The notes under the pieces: generated by a model
Database searches by the model: none
The model's input: only the letters and a program-made list of their open reading frames with translations
What the model was told of the DNA's origin: nothing
Assembly (NCBI GenBank): GCA_035448825.1
Contig: DAOTJS010000002.1
Span: forward strand, 1-64,000
DNA from: JAGNGI01 sp035448825
GTDB lineage: Bacteria > Fidelibacterota > UBA2242
DNA length: 64,000 bases
Direction: 5' to 3'
Program-made: the position numbers and the translations under genes
Shown: one piece after another, positions 26,459 through 34,571 of the stretch
How the letters are laid out: the number at the start of each line of letters is the position of its first letter
How positions within the stretch are numbered: position 1 is the stretch's first letter

Positions 26459-26999
26459 ACCCGCACCGCAAGGTCATTTATTTTTAGCAATAATGTCTGC
26501 GAGTGAGCATCAACGCCAAGCCACGCTGGAGAAAGTGCAGACTCGTTTTGGTGAAATAATGGGCGCCGGTCCGCTTTTTTCCGTCAGCGACTTCACCAAT
26601 TATTATGAATCGGAATTCGGGCGGAATCTAAAGAAACAGTTTTTTATTTTCAAACAACCTATCAACCTGGAAAATGCTCACCAAATTAAGGTCTGGACCA
26701 ATCGAATCGAATCCCAATTCGTTGATAATTCCGGCGGTCAATCCCATCGGCAAGTTAATCTTGACCCGGGCTATCTCGAACCGTCGAAATTGGTTTTATT
26801 CTCTACTAAAAATTTCTCACATCGAATCTATTGCGGTGACGGCGTCTTCGCGGAGGTAACGCTGATTTATGAACACGGCCAATTCAAAATTTTACCCTGG
26901 ACTTATCCCGATTATTACTGGGAGAAAAATCTGGAATTTCTGATGCAAATACGGAATGAGATTGTGCGCTTGAGTCGGGAGAGTAGTAGACAAGATTAA
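26442..26999 (+). CDS. DUF4416 family protein
   Basis: A 185-residue protein matching DUF4416: VSDFTNYYESEFG near the N terminus, then a NLDPGYLEPSKLVLFSTKNF block and a C-terminal ILPWTYPDYYW. The function of the family is not known; conserved Tyr, Trp and charged residues suggest an enzyme or binding protein. It overlaps the upstream radical SAM gene, an association that makes a shared pathway likely. Its TAA stop lies inside the left arm of the palindromic element that follows. Confidence 0.85.
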   Translation: MMGQIKPAPQGHLFLAIMSASEHQRQATLEKVQTRFGEIMGAGPLFSVSDFTNYYESEFGRNLKKQFFIFKQPINLENAHQIKVWTNRIESQFVDNSGGQSHRQVNLDPGYLEPSKLVLFSTKNFSHRIYCGDGVFAEVTLIYEHGQFKILPWTYPDYYWEKNLEFLMQIRNEIVRLSRESSRQD

Positions 27000-27318
27000 C
27001 TCCGAAGGCTCCGGAGGAGTCTCAGGAGAGAGTCCCGCTCGGCGGGACAGGATTGACAGGATTATTTTTACTTTTTTCAGTAAAATAATTCCCAAAAATA
27101 TTTTATTAGTTTAATTCTGCTAAAAAATAAATCTAAATCTTGTCAATCTTGTCTATAATAGTTTTTCGTAAATCAACAAAAATAATACAATTGAATCTCT
27201 AATATTCATCCAGTGTTAATTAGAATAATTCCCGTAAATATTCTATTAGTTTAATTCTTTTAAAAAATAAAAAAAATCCAGTCTCATCAGAGACTCCTTC
27301 GGAGTTAATCCTGTCTAC
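26986..27318. mobile_element. Palindromic MITE-like intergenic element between convergent genes
   Basis: Terminal inverted repeats: left arm 26986-27023 (GTAGACAAGATTAACTCC, then a GAGTCTC end) and right arm 27290-27318, which reads GTAGACAGGATTAACTCC on the minus strand. They differ by one substitution and a 9-nt insertion in the left arm. Inside lie a 51-bp direct repeat (27081-27131 and 27221-27271, 6 mismatches) and an inverted pair of the GACAGGATTGACAGGATT motif (about 27046-27063 and 27137-27154). The arms extend into both flanking genes and supply their stop codons. No transposase is encoded. The element may also act as a bidirectional terminator. Confidence 0.6.
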
Positions 27319-27962
27319 AACCACGCCACCACCCGGGCTGGGGCGCCGTCGGTAGCGATCTTAAGTGGTAGAGCGATCAAGTTGAAAATTTTCTGCGTTG
27401 GAAGCTTACGGAGATTAGTCAAATTTTCGATAATCAATATTTCGTGTTCCATCAAGAGATGATGAACCGGAAAATTTTGCCCAGCGGCATCCGCGGCATC
27501 CATACTTGGAAAATCACCGCCGACTCCTTTAATTTTCAAATCAATTATCTGCCGGGCGAAATTAACCGATAAATAGGGATATTCCTTAAAATAATTCGGT
27601 TGACCCCAAAAACGGTCAAATCCAGTGCGCAGAATCAGCCACTGCGGCTTAAGGTTTCGGATCAATTCAATTCCTTCATTATCCAGATTCAAAGCTGTTG
27701 CATCGGCCGAATCACATTGCAGGCAAAGCGCCGCACTGGCGAAGCGGTCAACATTAAAATCCGCAATGCTTTTTCCGTTTGGTAAAAAATGGCGCGGGGC
27801 GTCAATATGTGTTCCGTAATGAGTCCCTAAATGAATTTCCGAGATTGTCAATTGTGCCTCATTGCGGGTAATGATTCGTGGCTTCGGGCGATCACCCGGA
27901 AAGGTCGGCATTCCGTTTTCCAGAGGATGGGTTAGATCAAGGTAAGTAGGTGCTTTATTCAA
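27315..27962 (-). CDS. Cyclase-family hydrolase (kynurenine formamidase-like)
   Basis: A 215-residue metal-dependent hydrolase of the cyclase/KynB family (PF04199). LDLTHPLENGMPTFPGD at the N terminus and the metal-binding GTHYGTHIDAPRHF are diagnostic, followed by GVGGDFPSMD and the C-terminal HHLLMEHEILIIENLTNL block. Family members open amide or ester bonds, for example N-formylkynurenine or isatin; no tryptophan catabolism genes are nearby, so the substrate is open. Its TAG stop is inside the right arm of the palindromic element. Confidence 0.88.
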   Translation of the reverse strand: MNKAPTYLDLTHPLENGMPTFPGDRPKPRIITRNEAQLTISEIHLGTHYGTHIDAPRHFLPNGKSIADFNVDRFASAALCLQCDSADATALNLDNEGIELIRNLKPQWLILRTGFDRFWGQPNYFKEYPYLSVNFARQIIDLKIKGVGGDFPSMDAADAAGQNFPVHHLLMEHEILIIENLTNLRKLPTQKIFNLIALPLKIATDGAPARVVAWL

Positions 27963-27992
27963 TTTATTAAACCTGACATTTGGATTAATGTA

Positions 27993-29009
27993 TTAAAAAC
28001 CAAGCCACAGTCCAACCAGACCGACTAATAGACCAAACCCAAAATTGATGGCCTTGACGCGGATAAAATCACGCCGCGAATGCGCCAGCATCGGCAACAT
28101 ACCGTGACCATCCTGAACAATCGAACTGGCCAATAAAATACTAAATGGCACTAGCCCTTTGGCAAACATCGTTACGAAAATTAAATGCGGCCCCGACTCT
28201 GGGATTAATCCGATCAAACAGGCGATTAGTAAAACCAAGAAGCGCGCCTGTTGCAATTGCAAAAGTTGTTCGATATTTAGATAATTGGTCAAAATCTGGA
28301 TCACGATCAGTGCCCCCAGTGTCCAGAAAAAAATTCGGGGCACGTGCCGCTTAGCGACGTGTTCCCAGAGATGCTCCTTTAGAAAGTGATCAGGAACCGT
28401 CGTAACAATCGCTAATCCGATTATCGAAGTAATGGTTAAAGTAATTTGCACCCAGCCTTCTTCCTCTCCAGCAATGAAACCGCTGGCAACGGCAATCAAA
28501 ATCGCGACCATTATCAAAATTAATAGGAATCGTTCCAGAGTAATAGAGCGTAATTGTTCCAGAATCTGTCCCCGCTGAAAACACTCGCAGTTCTCTTCGT
28601 GTAACGGTAAATCGTGAGTCGCAGCGACTTTGTATTTTTTTCGAAATAAAAGATCAGCTAACACTCCAACCGGGAGCGCAATAGTAGCTAGAATCACATT
28701 CAATAACAGTGCCTTGCCGGGGAAGAGGGCAAACATTACATAGGCTTCATCGCCGCTGGTGGCAATCATCGTCGTTACCACGGCGCCTAACGATACCAAT
28801 CGGTGGGTATAAAGCGTAACCATCGCAAATGAGCCGAGACAGCCCGGTATTATGCCGAGCAACGCTCCCAGGACATATTGCCGCCAGCCCCGCCCCTTTA
28901 GAAACTTGTGCCATTCACCACGGGTCTGGACGTTTAAATATTCGATCACCAGCATCATAGTGAAAACGAAGCCGGTTATCATTATCGTAGATTTTATTAT
29001 CTCGAGCAC
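27993..29009 (-). CDS. Putative manganese/heavy-metal exporter (10-TM, PF11449-like)
   Basis: A 338-residue polytopic membrane protein with about ten hydrophobic segments in two halves. Signature stretches are GIIPGCLGSFAMVTLYTHRLVSLGAVVTTMIATSGDEAYVMFA and, in the second half, GLIPESGPHLIFVTMFAKGLVPFSILLASSIVQDGHGMLPMLAHSR. These match the family annotated as putative manganese transporter or 10-TM heavy-metal exporter. The Pro-Gly/Pro-Glu and Ser-Gly-Asp-Glu motifs could form the ion path. A loop HEENCECF may bind metal. It sits 1 nt after the acylase homologue. Metal specificity cannot be read from sequence. Confidence 0.78.
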   Translation of the reverse strand: MLEIIKSTIMITGFVFTMMLVIEYLNVQTRGEWHKFLKGRGWRQYVLGALLGIIPGCLGSFAMVTLYTHRLVSLGAVVTTMIATSGDEAYVMFALFPGKALLLNVILATIALPVGVLADLLFRKKYKVAATHDLPLHEENCECFQRGQILEQLRSITLERFLLILIMVAILIAVASGFIAGEEEGWVQITLTITSIIGLAIVTTVPDHFLKEHLWEHVAKRHVPRIFFWTLGALIVIQILTNYLNIEQLLQLQQARFLVLLIACLIGLIPESGPHLIFVTMFAKGLVPFSILLASSIVQDGHGMLPMLAHSRRDFIRVKAINFGFGLLVGLVGLWLGF

Positions 29010-29010
29010 T

Positions 29011-31227
29011 TCACTCCTCTGGCTTTTTCTGATTTACTTTTAATGTCAATATATGAGCGCCATTTCTCAATAGTTCCGCTCGCTCACTCCAGAGATTTAC
29101 TGGCTCTATTGGATTAATTGCGCCGTTGACCACGATGCAACAAGCCGTTTCGGTTCCGGCTGGTTTTAATATTATGGTCTGGATCGCGCCGGAGGAACTA
29201 CGACCGCCGTCCTTTCTATTTGAAAATTTATTTTCTTTAATACTGTTACCCAATTCGAAATCCGGACTCACTCGGCCCCACTGCCATTCGGATAAATTCG
29301 GCGTGTATTTTTCTGTAATAAACTGAACCGCTTCTTTGAATGATTGGCGAATCATCTCTCCGGGCCATTCAGTAAAATCAGGCGTCTGCAAATTATCAAA
29401 CCAATTGCTCTCGCCTTTCTCGATCAATAACAGCAAATTTTGCACGGCAAAATCACCGGAATTGGCAAATTGCTCGAACGTTTCTGAGTCAACTAGGTTC
29501 AGTTCATCGCGGTAAATATTTTGCATCAACATCTTCAGAAAAGCCTGATAAATCGTTGCGCCGACGGCTGTTTTAGAATAGCAACCATCCCATTCCATTA
29601 AATTCTGGTAAGCCTGAAGTTCCGTCCGACGAGTCAAAATCGTATCTGGTAAAGCAATGCGCACATCTTTTATCAATCTTGTGAAATATTTATCAACCGT
29701 GAGGATTGGGAAAATTTCGTCAGTGGATTCGGCGGAAAACGCTCCAGGTTGGTCTTGCCAATCTGGTAAAAAACAACTTTTCAGTGAATCTATTGTGAAT
29801 TGAGCTGAAAAACGCCTATCGTAAATGGTGAAGGGCGTCAGACAATTGGCGCTGAGATTTGGCGACAGCGGTTTGATTAAAGCGGTGGAACCATAGTTTC
29901 CTTTTCGGTCAAGATAAACCAAGCCCGGCTGATTGGCCCCGACTTGGGCAACAACTTCGGCGGCGTTTTTATCGCCGATTAACATTAATGCAGCTCGTTG
30001 ATTTATTTTCGATGCAGTAACTGCCTGCCATTTTAGAACGATAGCATTCGCAACCGAATCGGCCGATTCTGCCGGATAATCGAGAATTACACCTTGATCG
30101 GTATAATAAAACGTCATCTCCTGCTTGTGACCATTGCGGACGGCAATTTGTGCTTTACGCTTTTGAAGATTGCGCCAGCCGTCTTGCGCTAAATATTGTT
30201 CACCTGCCGGATTGATACGAACTACCAGCAGATCAATCTCATTATCAGGCAACCAGTTAGTCCCAAAAGCTACCTGTTGATTACAGCCCGCAAGGCAAAT
30301 TGGGACTCCCGGGAAAAACAAACCGACCATTCGCCAGTTGGAAACCGCCATATCGAAGAAGAAATCCTTCGAATTAAAACAACTATTTTCGAAAAATAGT
30401 CGAGTCTTATCATGCGAGATATTTTTGCCTGCTAGAATCCAGGCTAACGCTTTATCGCGATTTGGATAAAGATTTATAGCCTGGCGCAAGTTAATCCCAT
30501 CATCATACAGCTGATTTAGAATAGTAAAAAAGGTGTCTTTGTAACCCGGTTCCCGAATTGGACTTTGTTCAATGAGGGGAAATCCGTCGCGAGTCCGTTC
30601 ATATCCGAACACTTCGCTGGTTTTGTAAATCACGATTTTTTCATTCCATTGGCACAAATAAGCCCATTTAAATAATTGCAAAATGGCGAGACAACCAGCC
30701 GGTTCCCATTGGAGCGGTTGATAACCAGCCAGGCGGAATTGTCGGGCAACCGAATGGCGCTGGGTAGCGATGTAAGCATTTATTCCTGCGCAATAAGCCT
30801 CAAAAAGTGTCTGTGCTTCGGGGGAAAGTTCGGCCAGTGTCCGTTCGGCTAAAGCGGAAAAACCAAGGCGGCGTGCGGCAATATCAGTCTCGATAAACTT
30901 TTTACCATATGCGGCGGACATCTGTCCGGTGGCTACGCGTAGAAGGCGATCAAGTCCTGGTAATTCTCGGGTGGCCTGGAGATAGCCGATAGTTCGCAGA
31001 AGGTCAGCGTAATTATTGGCAGTGATATGAGATATGCCGTCAGCTCCGGTTATAATTTCCACATTTTGAGAAAGACCATCGAGGACAATGTCAGCATTAT
31101 CAATTTTTTTCGGTTGACTAAAAAAACCGAAAGCGACTATCGTGATCAGAATAACGAATCCGGCAATTAAGGCTATGATATTTGCCAGAAAATTTTTAGA
31201 AAAGTGTTTCTCGTGATTCTTAATCAT
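29011..31227 (-). CDS. Penicillin acylase family homologue lacking the catalytic serine
   Basis: A 738-residue membrane-anchored protein (one TM at about 14-34) with the full penicillin acylase layout. The A-chain motif is DGISHITANNYADLLRTIGYLQA; the B-chain motifs are FFPGVPICLAGCNQQVAFGTNW, YTDQGVIL and the C-terminal GRSSSGAIQTI region. Active members of this Ntn-hydrolase family cut themselves before a Ser in a GSNxW motif. Here the aligned segment is KALAW, so Ala260 replaces the nucleophile and Leu261 the following Asn, and the NDPHL motif reads ENSCF. It should neither self-process nor hydrolyse amides by the known mechanism. The gene is otherwise intact, so it looks like a maintained pseudoenzyme. 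Confidence 0.82.
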   Translation of the reverse strand: MIKNHEKHFSKNFLANIIALIAGFVILITIVAFGFFSQPKKIDNADIVLDGLSQNVEIITGADGISHITANNYADLLRTIGYLQATRELPGLDRLLRVATGQMSAAYGKKFIETDIAARRLGFSALAERTLAELSPEAQTLFEAYCAGINAYIATQRHSVARQFRLAGYQPLQWEPAGCLAILQLFKWAYLCQWNEKIVIYKTSEVFGYERTRDGFPLIEQSPIREPGYKDTFFTILNQLYDDGINLRQAINLYPNRDKALAWILAGKNISHDKTRLFFENSCFNSKDFFFDMAVSNWRMVGLFFPGVPICLAGCNQQVAFGTNWLPDNEIDLLVVRINPAGEQYLAQDGWRNLQKRKAQIAVRNGHKQEMTFYYTDQGVILDYPAESADSVANAIVLKWQAVTASKINQRAALMLIGDKNAAEVVAQVGANQPGLVYLDRKGNYGSTALIKPLSPNLSANCLTPFTIYDRRFSAQFTIDSLKSCFLPDWQDQPGAFSAESTDEIFPILTVDKYFTRLIKDVRIALPDTILTRRTELQAYQNLMEWDGCYSKTAVGATIYQAFLKMLMQNIYRDELNLVDSETFEQFANSGDFAVQNLLLLIEKGESNWFDNLQTPDFTEWPGEMIRQSFKEAVQFITEKYTPNLSEWQWGRVSPDFELGNSIKENKFSNRKDGGRSSSGAIQTIILKPAGTETACCIVVNGAINPIEPVNLWSERAELLRNGAHILTLKVNQKKPEE

Positions 31228-31332
31228 AGCACGGTAAATATAGTTTATTTTGGGAGGTGGGACAAGTAGATGTAAAATTGCATTTGCGCTTGAAGTTGAT
31301 TAAAATAATGTCGTAAAAAAGGAGAGTACATT

Positions 31333-31626
31333 ATGAGTGAGCTAATTAAAAAAATTTTGTTGGCGAGTGTTGGTGCAGTCTCCTTAACCAAGGAGAAAGC
31401 TGAAGGTCTGCTGGAAGACCTGGTGAAACGTGGTGAAATTGCGCATGAAGACAAAACCAGCCTGCTGAATGAAATTTTAAAGTCAGTGGAAAAAAGTCAA
31501 GAGGAAACTCGCAAATTCATCCAGAAAGAAATGGAGAAAGCCCTGAAAGCTCTGGATATTCCTACTCGTTCGGAATTCGAAGAGCTCAAAAAGCAAGTCA
31601 AATCCCGTCAGGCACACAAAGAATAA
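31333..31626 (+). CDS. Phasin-superfamily small coiled-coil protein
   Basis: A 97-residue protein that is almost entirely helical with heptad-like spacing (AEGLLEDLVKRGEIAHEDKTSLLNEI ... EFEELKKQVKS). It resembles the 'polyhydroxyalkanoate synthesis regulator phasin' proteins common in many phyla. No PHA synthase is in the window, so a PHA role is not supported here. AAGGAG precedes the ATG. It lies 9 nt before an AarF/UbiB-type kinase gene on the same strand, a pairing I have seen in other bacteria, so a joint membrane-lipid or quinone role is plausible. Confidence 0.7.
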   Translation: MSELIKKILLASVGAVSLTKEKAEGLLEDLVKRGEIAHEDKTSLLNEILKSVEKSQEETRKFIQKEMEKALKALDIPTRSEFEELKKQVKSRQAHKE

Positions 31627-31635
31627 ATAACCCTG

Positions 31636-33315
31636 ATGAGGCATTTTTCCATCTCACGTACCTGGCGTCATCTCAAACGCTATAACCAGATTATTTCGGT
31701 TTTAATTAAGTATGGCTTTTCTGATATAGTAGATGCCGCCAGGAAAGACTTGATCGCGCGTTTCGGTGAAAAATTCATTCCGCGCGGGCGTAAGAGTAAA
31801 ATCAGCGGGCTTTCGCAAGCTCAGAGAATTCGTCTAGCGCTTGACGAGCTTGGGCCGACTTTTGTCAAACTCGGTCAGGTTTTAAGTCTGCGGCCGGATA
31901 TTATTCCAGTTGAAATTGCTGTTGAACTGGCTAAACTTCAGGATGAAGTTTCACCTCTTCCTTATGAGATTATTGCCAATGTAATTCAAACCGAATTGGC
32001 ATGCGAACCGGAAAAAGTTTTTCAGAAAATCCAACCCCAACCGTTAGCCGCCGCTTCTCTCGCTCAGGTGCATAAAGGAGTACTAAATAGCGGCGAACCG
32101 GTTGCTATTAAAGTTCAACGTCCTGAAGCACAGGCGCTGATTGATACCGATATTGAGATCCTATATGATCTGGCATTCATTTTACAAAAATATTTTCTGG
32201 AAAATTACGCTCTTGATATTTTAGCTTTCCTGCACGAATTTGATCGCTCGATTCATCAGGAACTGGATTTTATATTAGAAGGTCGCAATCTGAAGCGTTT
32301 TCGGAAATTTTTTGCCGGTGACGAGTATATTTTTATTCCCGATTATTTCGCCGAGTATAGCACTTCCAAACTATTAGTGATGGAACTAGTAGAAGGAATT
32401 AAAGCTACCGAAATCGAGCAACTGAAAGCCGCGGGTATCGACCTCGAGGTGATTGCTCAACGCGGCGTCGAAGCCAGTTTTCGCCAGGTATTCGAGTTTG
32501 GCTTTTTCCATGCCGATCCTCATCCCGGTAATATAATGATTCTGCCGGGCAATATTATCGCGCCGATTGACTTCGGCATGGTAGGACAAATTGATGAAGA
32601 TACCATAGATATCCTGGGCAATGTTGTCGTTAGCGTTTTACACAAAGATATTACTCGAATTATACGTGCATTAGAAGATTTAACCGGTATGGATTTGTCG
32701 GCCGTCGCTCATAATTTGCGATTCGATATAATGACGTTCATCAATAATTATTCCGATTTGCCCTTAAAGGATTTACAGTTGAGCCTTTTGATGGATGACT
32801 TTTTCGGCATAGTTCGGAAATACCATTTGCAAATACCTTCGCATTTAGCTTTGATGTCGAAAGCGTTGGTGACAGTGGAAGGATTAGCGCGTATTCTCTG
32901 GCCGGATTTCGACGTTCTGGAAGCTTTGAAGCCTTATGTAAGAAAAATAACTTTTCGCCGGTACGATCCACGTCGGATTGTGCAGGACGGGTCTCTGGTA
33001 GTAGATGACTTTGCCGGTCTGATTACTGACTTACCCGGCAGACTGCGGGCAATTTTCAAAAAAGCCGCCGAGGGTAACTTTGCCATTCAATTTCAGCACC
33101 GCAATCTGGAACACTTGATTGATGAATTTCGCAAAGCTGCCAACCAGCTTTCCCTGGCATTAATTCTAGCGGCGCTGGTCGTGGGCTCCTCACTGGTCAT
33201 CCTGACAATGGCCGGGCCAAAATTATTCGGTTATTCACTAATTGGCGTCCTCGGTTATCTAGCCGCATTATTGCTCAGTCTGAGAATGCTTTGGAATTAT
33301 TTCAGAAAAAAATAA
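31636..33315 (+). CDS. ABC1/AarF/UbiB-family atypical kinase
   Basis: A 559-residue UbiB-type protein. The family's KxGQ motif appears as TFVKLGQVLSLRPDIIP, the Ala-rich nucleotide loop as PLAAASLAQVHKG, the Lys/Glu pair as VAIKVQRP, and the catalytic/metal motifs as FFHADPHPGNIMI and PIDFGMVG. Two C-terminal transmembrane helices (about 510-555) end the protein. UbiB-family proteins are ATPases that support ubiquinone or other isoprenoid-lipid biosynthesis at membranes. No quinone genes are adjacent. The start ATG has a weak ribosome site; the upstream phasin-like gene is probably cotranscribed. Confidence 0.9.
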   Translation: MRHFSISRTWRHLKRYNQIISVLIKYGFSDIVDAARKDLIARFGEKFIPRGRKSKISGLSQAQRIRLALDELGPTFVKLGQVLSLRPDIIPVEIAVELAKLQDEVSPLPYEIIANVIQTELACEPEKVFQKIQPQPLAAASLAQVHKGVLNSGEPVAIKVQRPEAQALIDTDIEILYDLAFILQKYFLENYALDILAFLHEFDRSIHQELDFILEGRNLKRFRKFFAGDEYIFIPDYFAEYSTSKLLVMELVEGIKATEIEQLKAAGIDLEVIAQRGVEASFRQVFEFGFFHADPHPGNIMILPGNIIAPIDFGMVGQIDEDTIDILGNVVVSVLHKDITRIIRALEDLTGMDLSAVAHNLRFDIMTFINNYSDLPLKDLQLSLLMDDFFGIVRKYHLQIPSHLALMSKALVTVEGLARILWPDFDVLEALKPYVRKITFRRYDPRRIVQDGSLVVDDFAGLITDLPGRLRAIFKKAAEGNFAIQFQHRNLEHLIDEFRKAANQLSLALILAALVVGSSLVILTMAGPKLFGYSLIGVLGYLAALLLSLRMLWNYFRKK

Positions 33316-33335
33316 AAAAGGAGTAAAATTTTAAA

Positions 33336-33992
33336 ATGAGATCGAAAATCACCACGTCCATTATGCTAATTTTAATGGGGATAGCAATTATGGTAAATGT
33401 AGGTATGACTCAAGAATCTTCCGTCATTAAACTTCTACCGCCGCAAATAGATCGCGGCAAACCACTAATGCAAGCACTGAACGAACGCCAGAGTAATCGC
33501 CAATTCAGTTCCAAACCACTTTCACTCCAGACTTTATCAAATTTGCTCTGGGCGGCGGATGGCATCAATCGGCCTGAATCGGGCAAACGCACTGCGCCCA
33601 GCGCTATGAATCAACAGGAAATTGATATTTATGTAGTGCTAAGTGAAGGCATTTATCGGTACGATGCCAAAGAACATGCTCTTCATTTGATAACTAAGGG
33701 TGATCTGCGCAATCTTTGCGGTCGGCAGGAGTTCGTTGCCAAAGCACCGGTCAATCTAATTTACGTAGCTGATTATCGTAAAATGGCTCGCCAGAGCGAC
33801 GAAGACCGAAAATTTTTCTCAGCGACGGATGCCGGGCATATCAGTCAAAACGTCTATTTATTTTGCGCATCCGAGGGACTGGCTTGTGTCGTTCGTGGAA
33901 TGGTTGACCGGGACGCTTTGGCTAAAGCTATGCAATTAAGCCCTGAACAGCATATTATCCTGGCGCATACTCTAGGTTATCCTCTAGAATAA
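33336..33992 (+). CDS. Exported SagB/ThcOx-type nitroreductase
   Basis: A 218-residue FMN-binding nitroreductase-fold protein with an N-terminal signal or anchor segment (about 1-25). The FMN motif is NERQSNRQFSSKPLSLQTLSNLLWAADGINRP; RTAPSAMNQQEIDIYVV and ATDAGHISQNVYLFCASEGL are characteristic of the SagB/ThcOx subgroup. An exported nitroreductase is unusual because FMN is cytoplasmic; similar exported versions occur in several anaerobe genomes. No peptide-cyclodehydratase genes are nearby, so natural-product maturation is not supported. AAGGAG precedes the ATG by about 10 nt. Confidence 0.85.
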   Translation: MRSKITTSIMLILMGIAIMVNVGMTQESSVIKLLPPQIDRGKPLMQALNERQSNRQFSSKPLSLQTLSNLLWAADGINRPESGKRTAPSAMNQQEIDIYVVLSEGIYRYDAKEHALHLITKGDLRNLCGRQEFVAKAPVNLIYVADYRKMARQSDEDRKFFSATDAGHISQNVYLFCASEGLACVVRGMVDRDALAKAMQLSPEQHIILAHTLGYPLE

Positions 33993-34296
33993 AATACCAG
34001 TTCCGCAAAATATCCGACTCTTAAAAAGCGAAGGCGGATAGAAACTTATCGTCTCTGTTCGCCTTCTGATGCCCACTCATTGCCCGGTTATGTTCAGGGA
34101 AAGCGGCAGATTTTATTTCCAGTCGGTATAAACAATACCAAATCAATTCTCCTTCTTTAAAATGTGGGCTCGCCGGTTTAGACGACGAGCACCACTCTAT
34201 GTCAACTGCCCCTTTTCATTATCTATTTACAATCTATTTTTTAAAAAATCAAGAATATTTTTGAGAGACATTAATAATTTATGGAGAGCCAACAAT
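33993..34296. other. 304-nt intergenic region with a possible minus-strand terminator
   Basis: No gene is visible. A hairpin with GAAGGCG (34030-34036) pairing with CGCCTTC (34060-34066) is followed on the minus strand by GCTTTTT. It could end transcription of the minus-strand manC operon, although it lies about 230 nt beyond the last stop. The plus-strand side has no T tract. Confidence 0.35.
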
Positions 34297-34566
34297 TTAT
34301 TGATCCTGCTCGATCAAATTGCGCAAAGCTGGTAAAACGAAAACGCCGGATAAATCCTCGCCTTTCAATATTTTTAGTAAAAAGTCCACCTGTAAATCCA
34401 ACGGAGTGTATTGATTGATTGCAATTTTCTTTTCACTCTGTACCAAACAAGCGCCTTCCTTGAAGTTTCCCAGTCCATAAACTACGACATAACCGAGGCG
34501 TTCGAGTAAATTTTCACATTCATTTCGTAATTCCAGGAGGCGTTTGTTGGATAATTTCCTAGGCAT
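34297..34566 (-). CDS. Small conserved-looking hypothetical protein
   Basis: An 89-residue protein I do not recognise. It has a basic, helical N terminus (MPRKLSNKRLLELRNECENLLERLG), then strand-like segments (YVVVYGLGNFKEGACLVQSEKKIAIN) and a C-terminal helix. Codon use and charge pattern look like a real protein. It starts 5 nt after manC on the same strand, so the two are likely cotranscribed. Confidence 0.65.
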   Translation of the reverse strand: MPRKLSNKRLLELRNECENLLERLGYVVVYGLGNFKEGACLVQSEKKIAINQYTPLDLQVDFLLKILKGEDLSGVFVLPALRNLIEQDQ

Positions 34567-34571
34567 ACTAT

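Noticed and set aside
31333..31626. Phasin-like protein as evidence of polyhydroxyalkanoate granules
   Set aside because: No PHA synthase or depolymerase is present in the window, and such small helical proteins are found widely without PHA.
33336..33992. SagB-type nitroreductase as part of a thiazole/oxazole peptide cluster
   Set aside because: No cyclodehydratase, YcaO or precursor peptide gene lies nearby, and the protein has an export-like N terminus.
34160..34195. Small GC-rich hairpin (GCTCG/CGAGC) before the manC operon's end
   Set aside because: A five-base stem with a long loop and no T tract on either strand; too weak to call.
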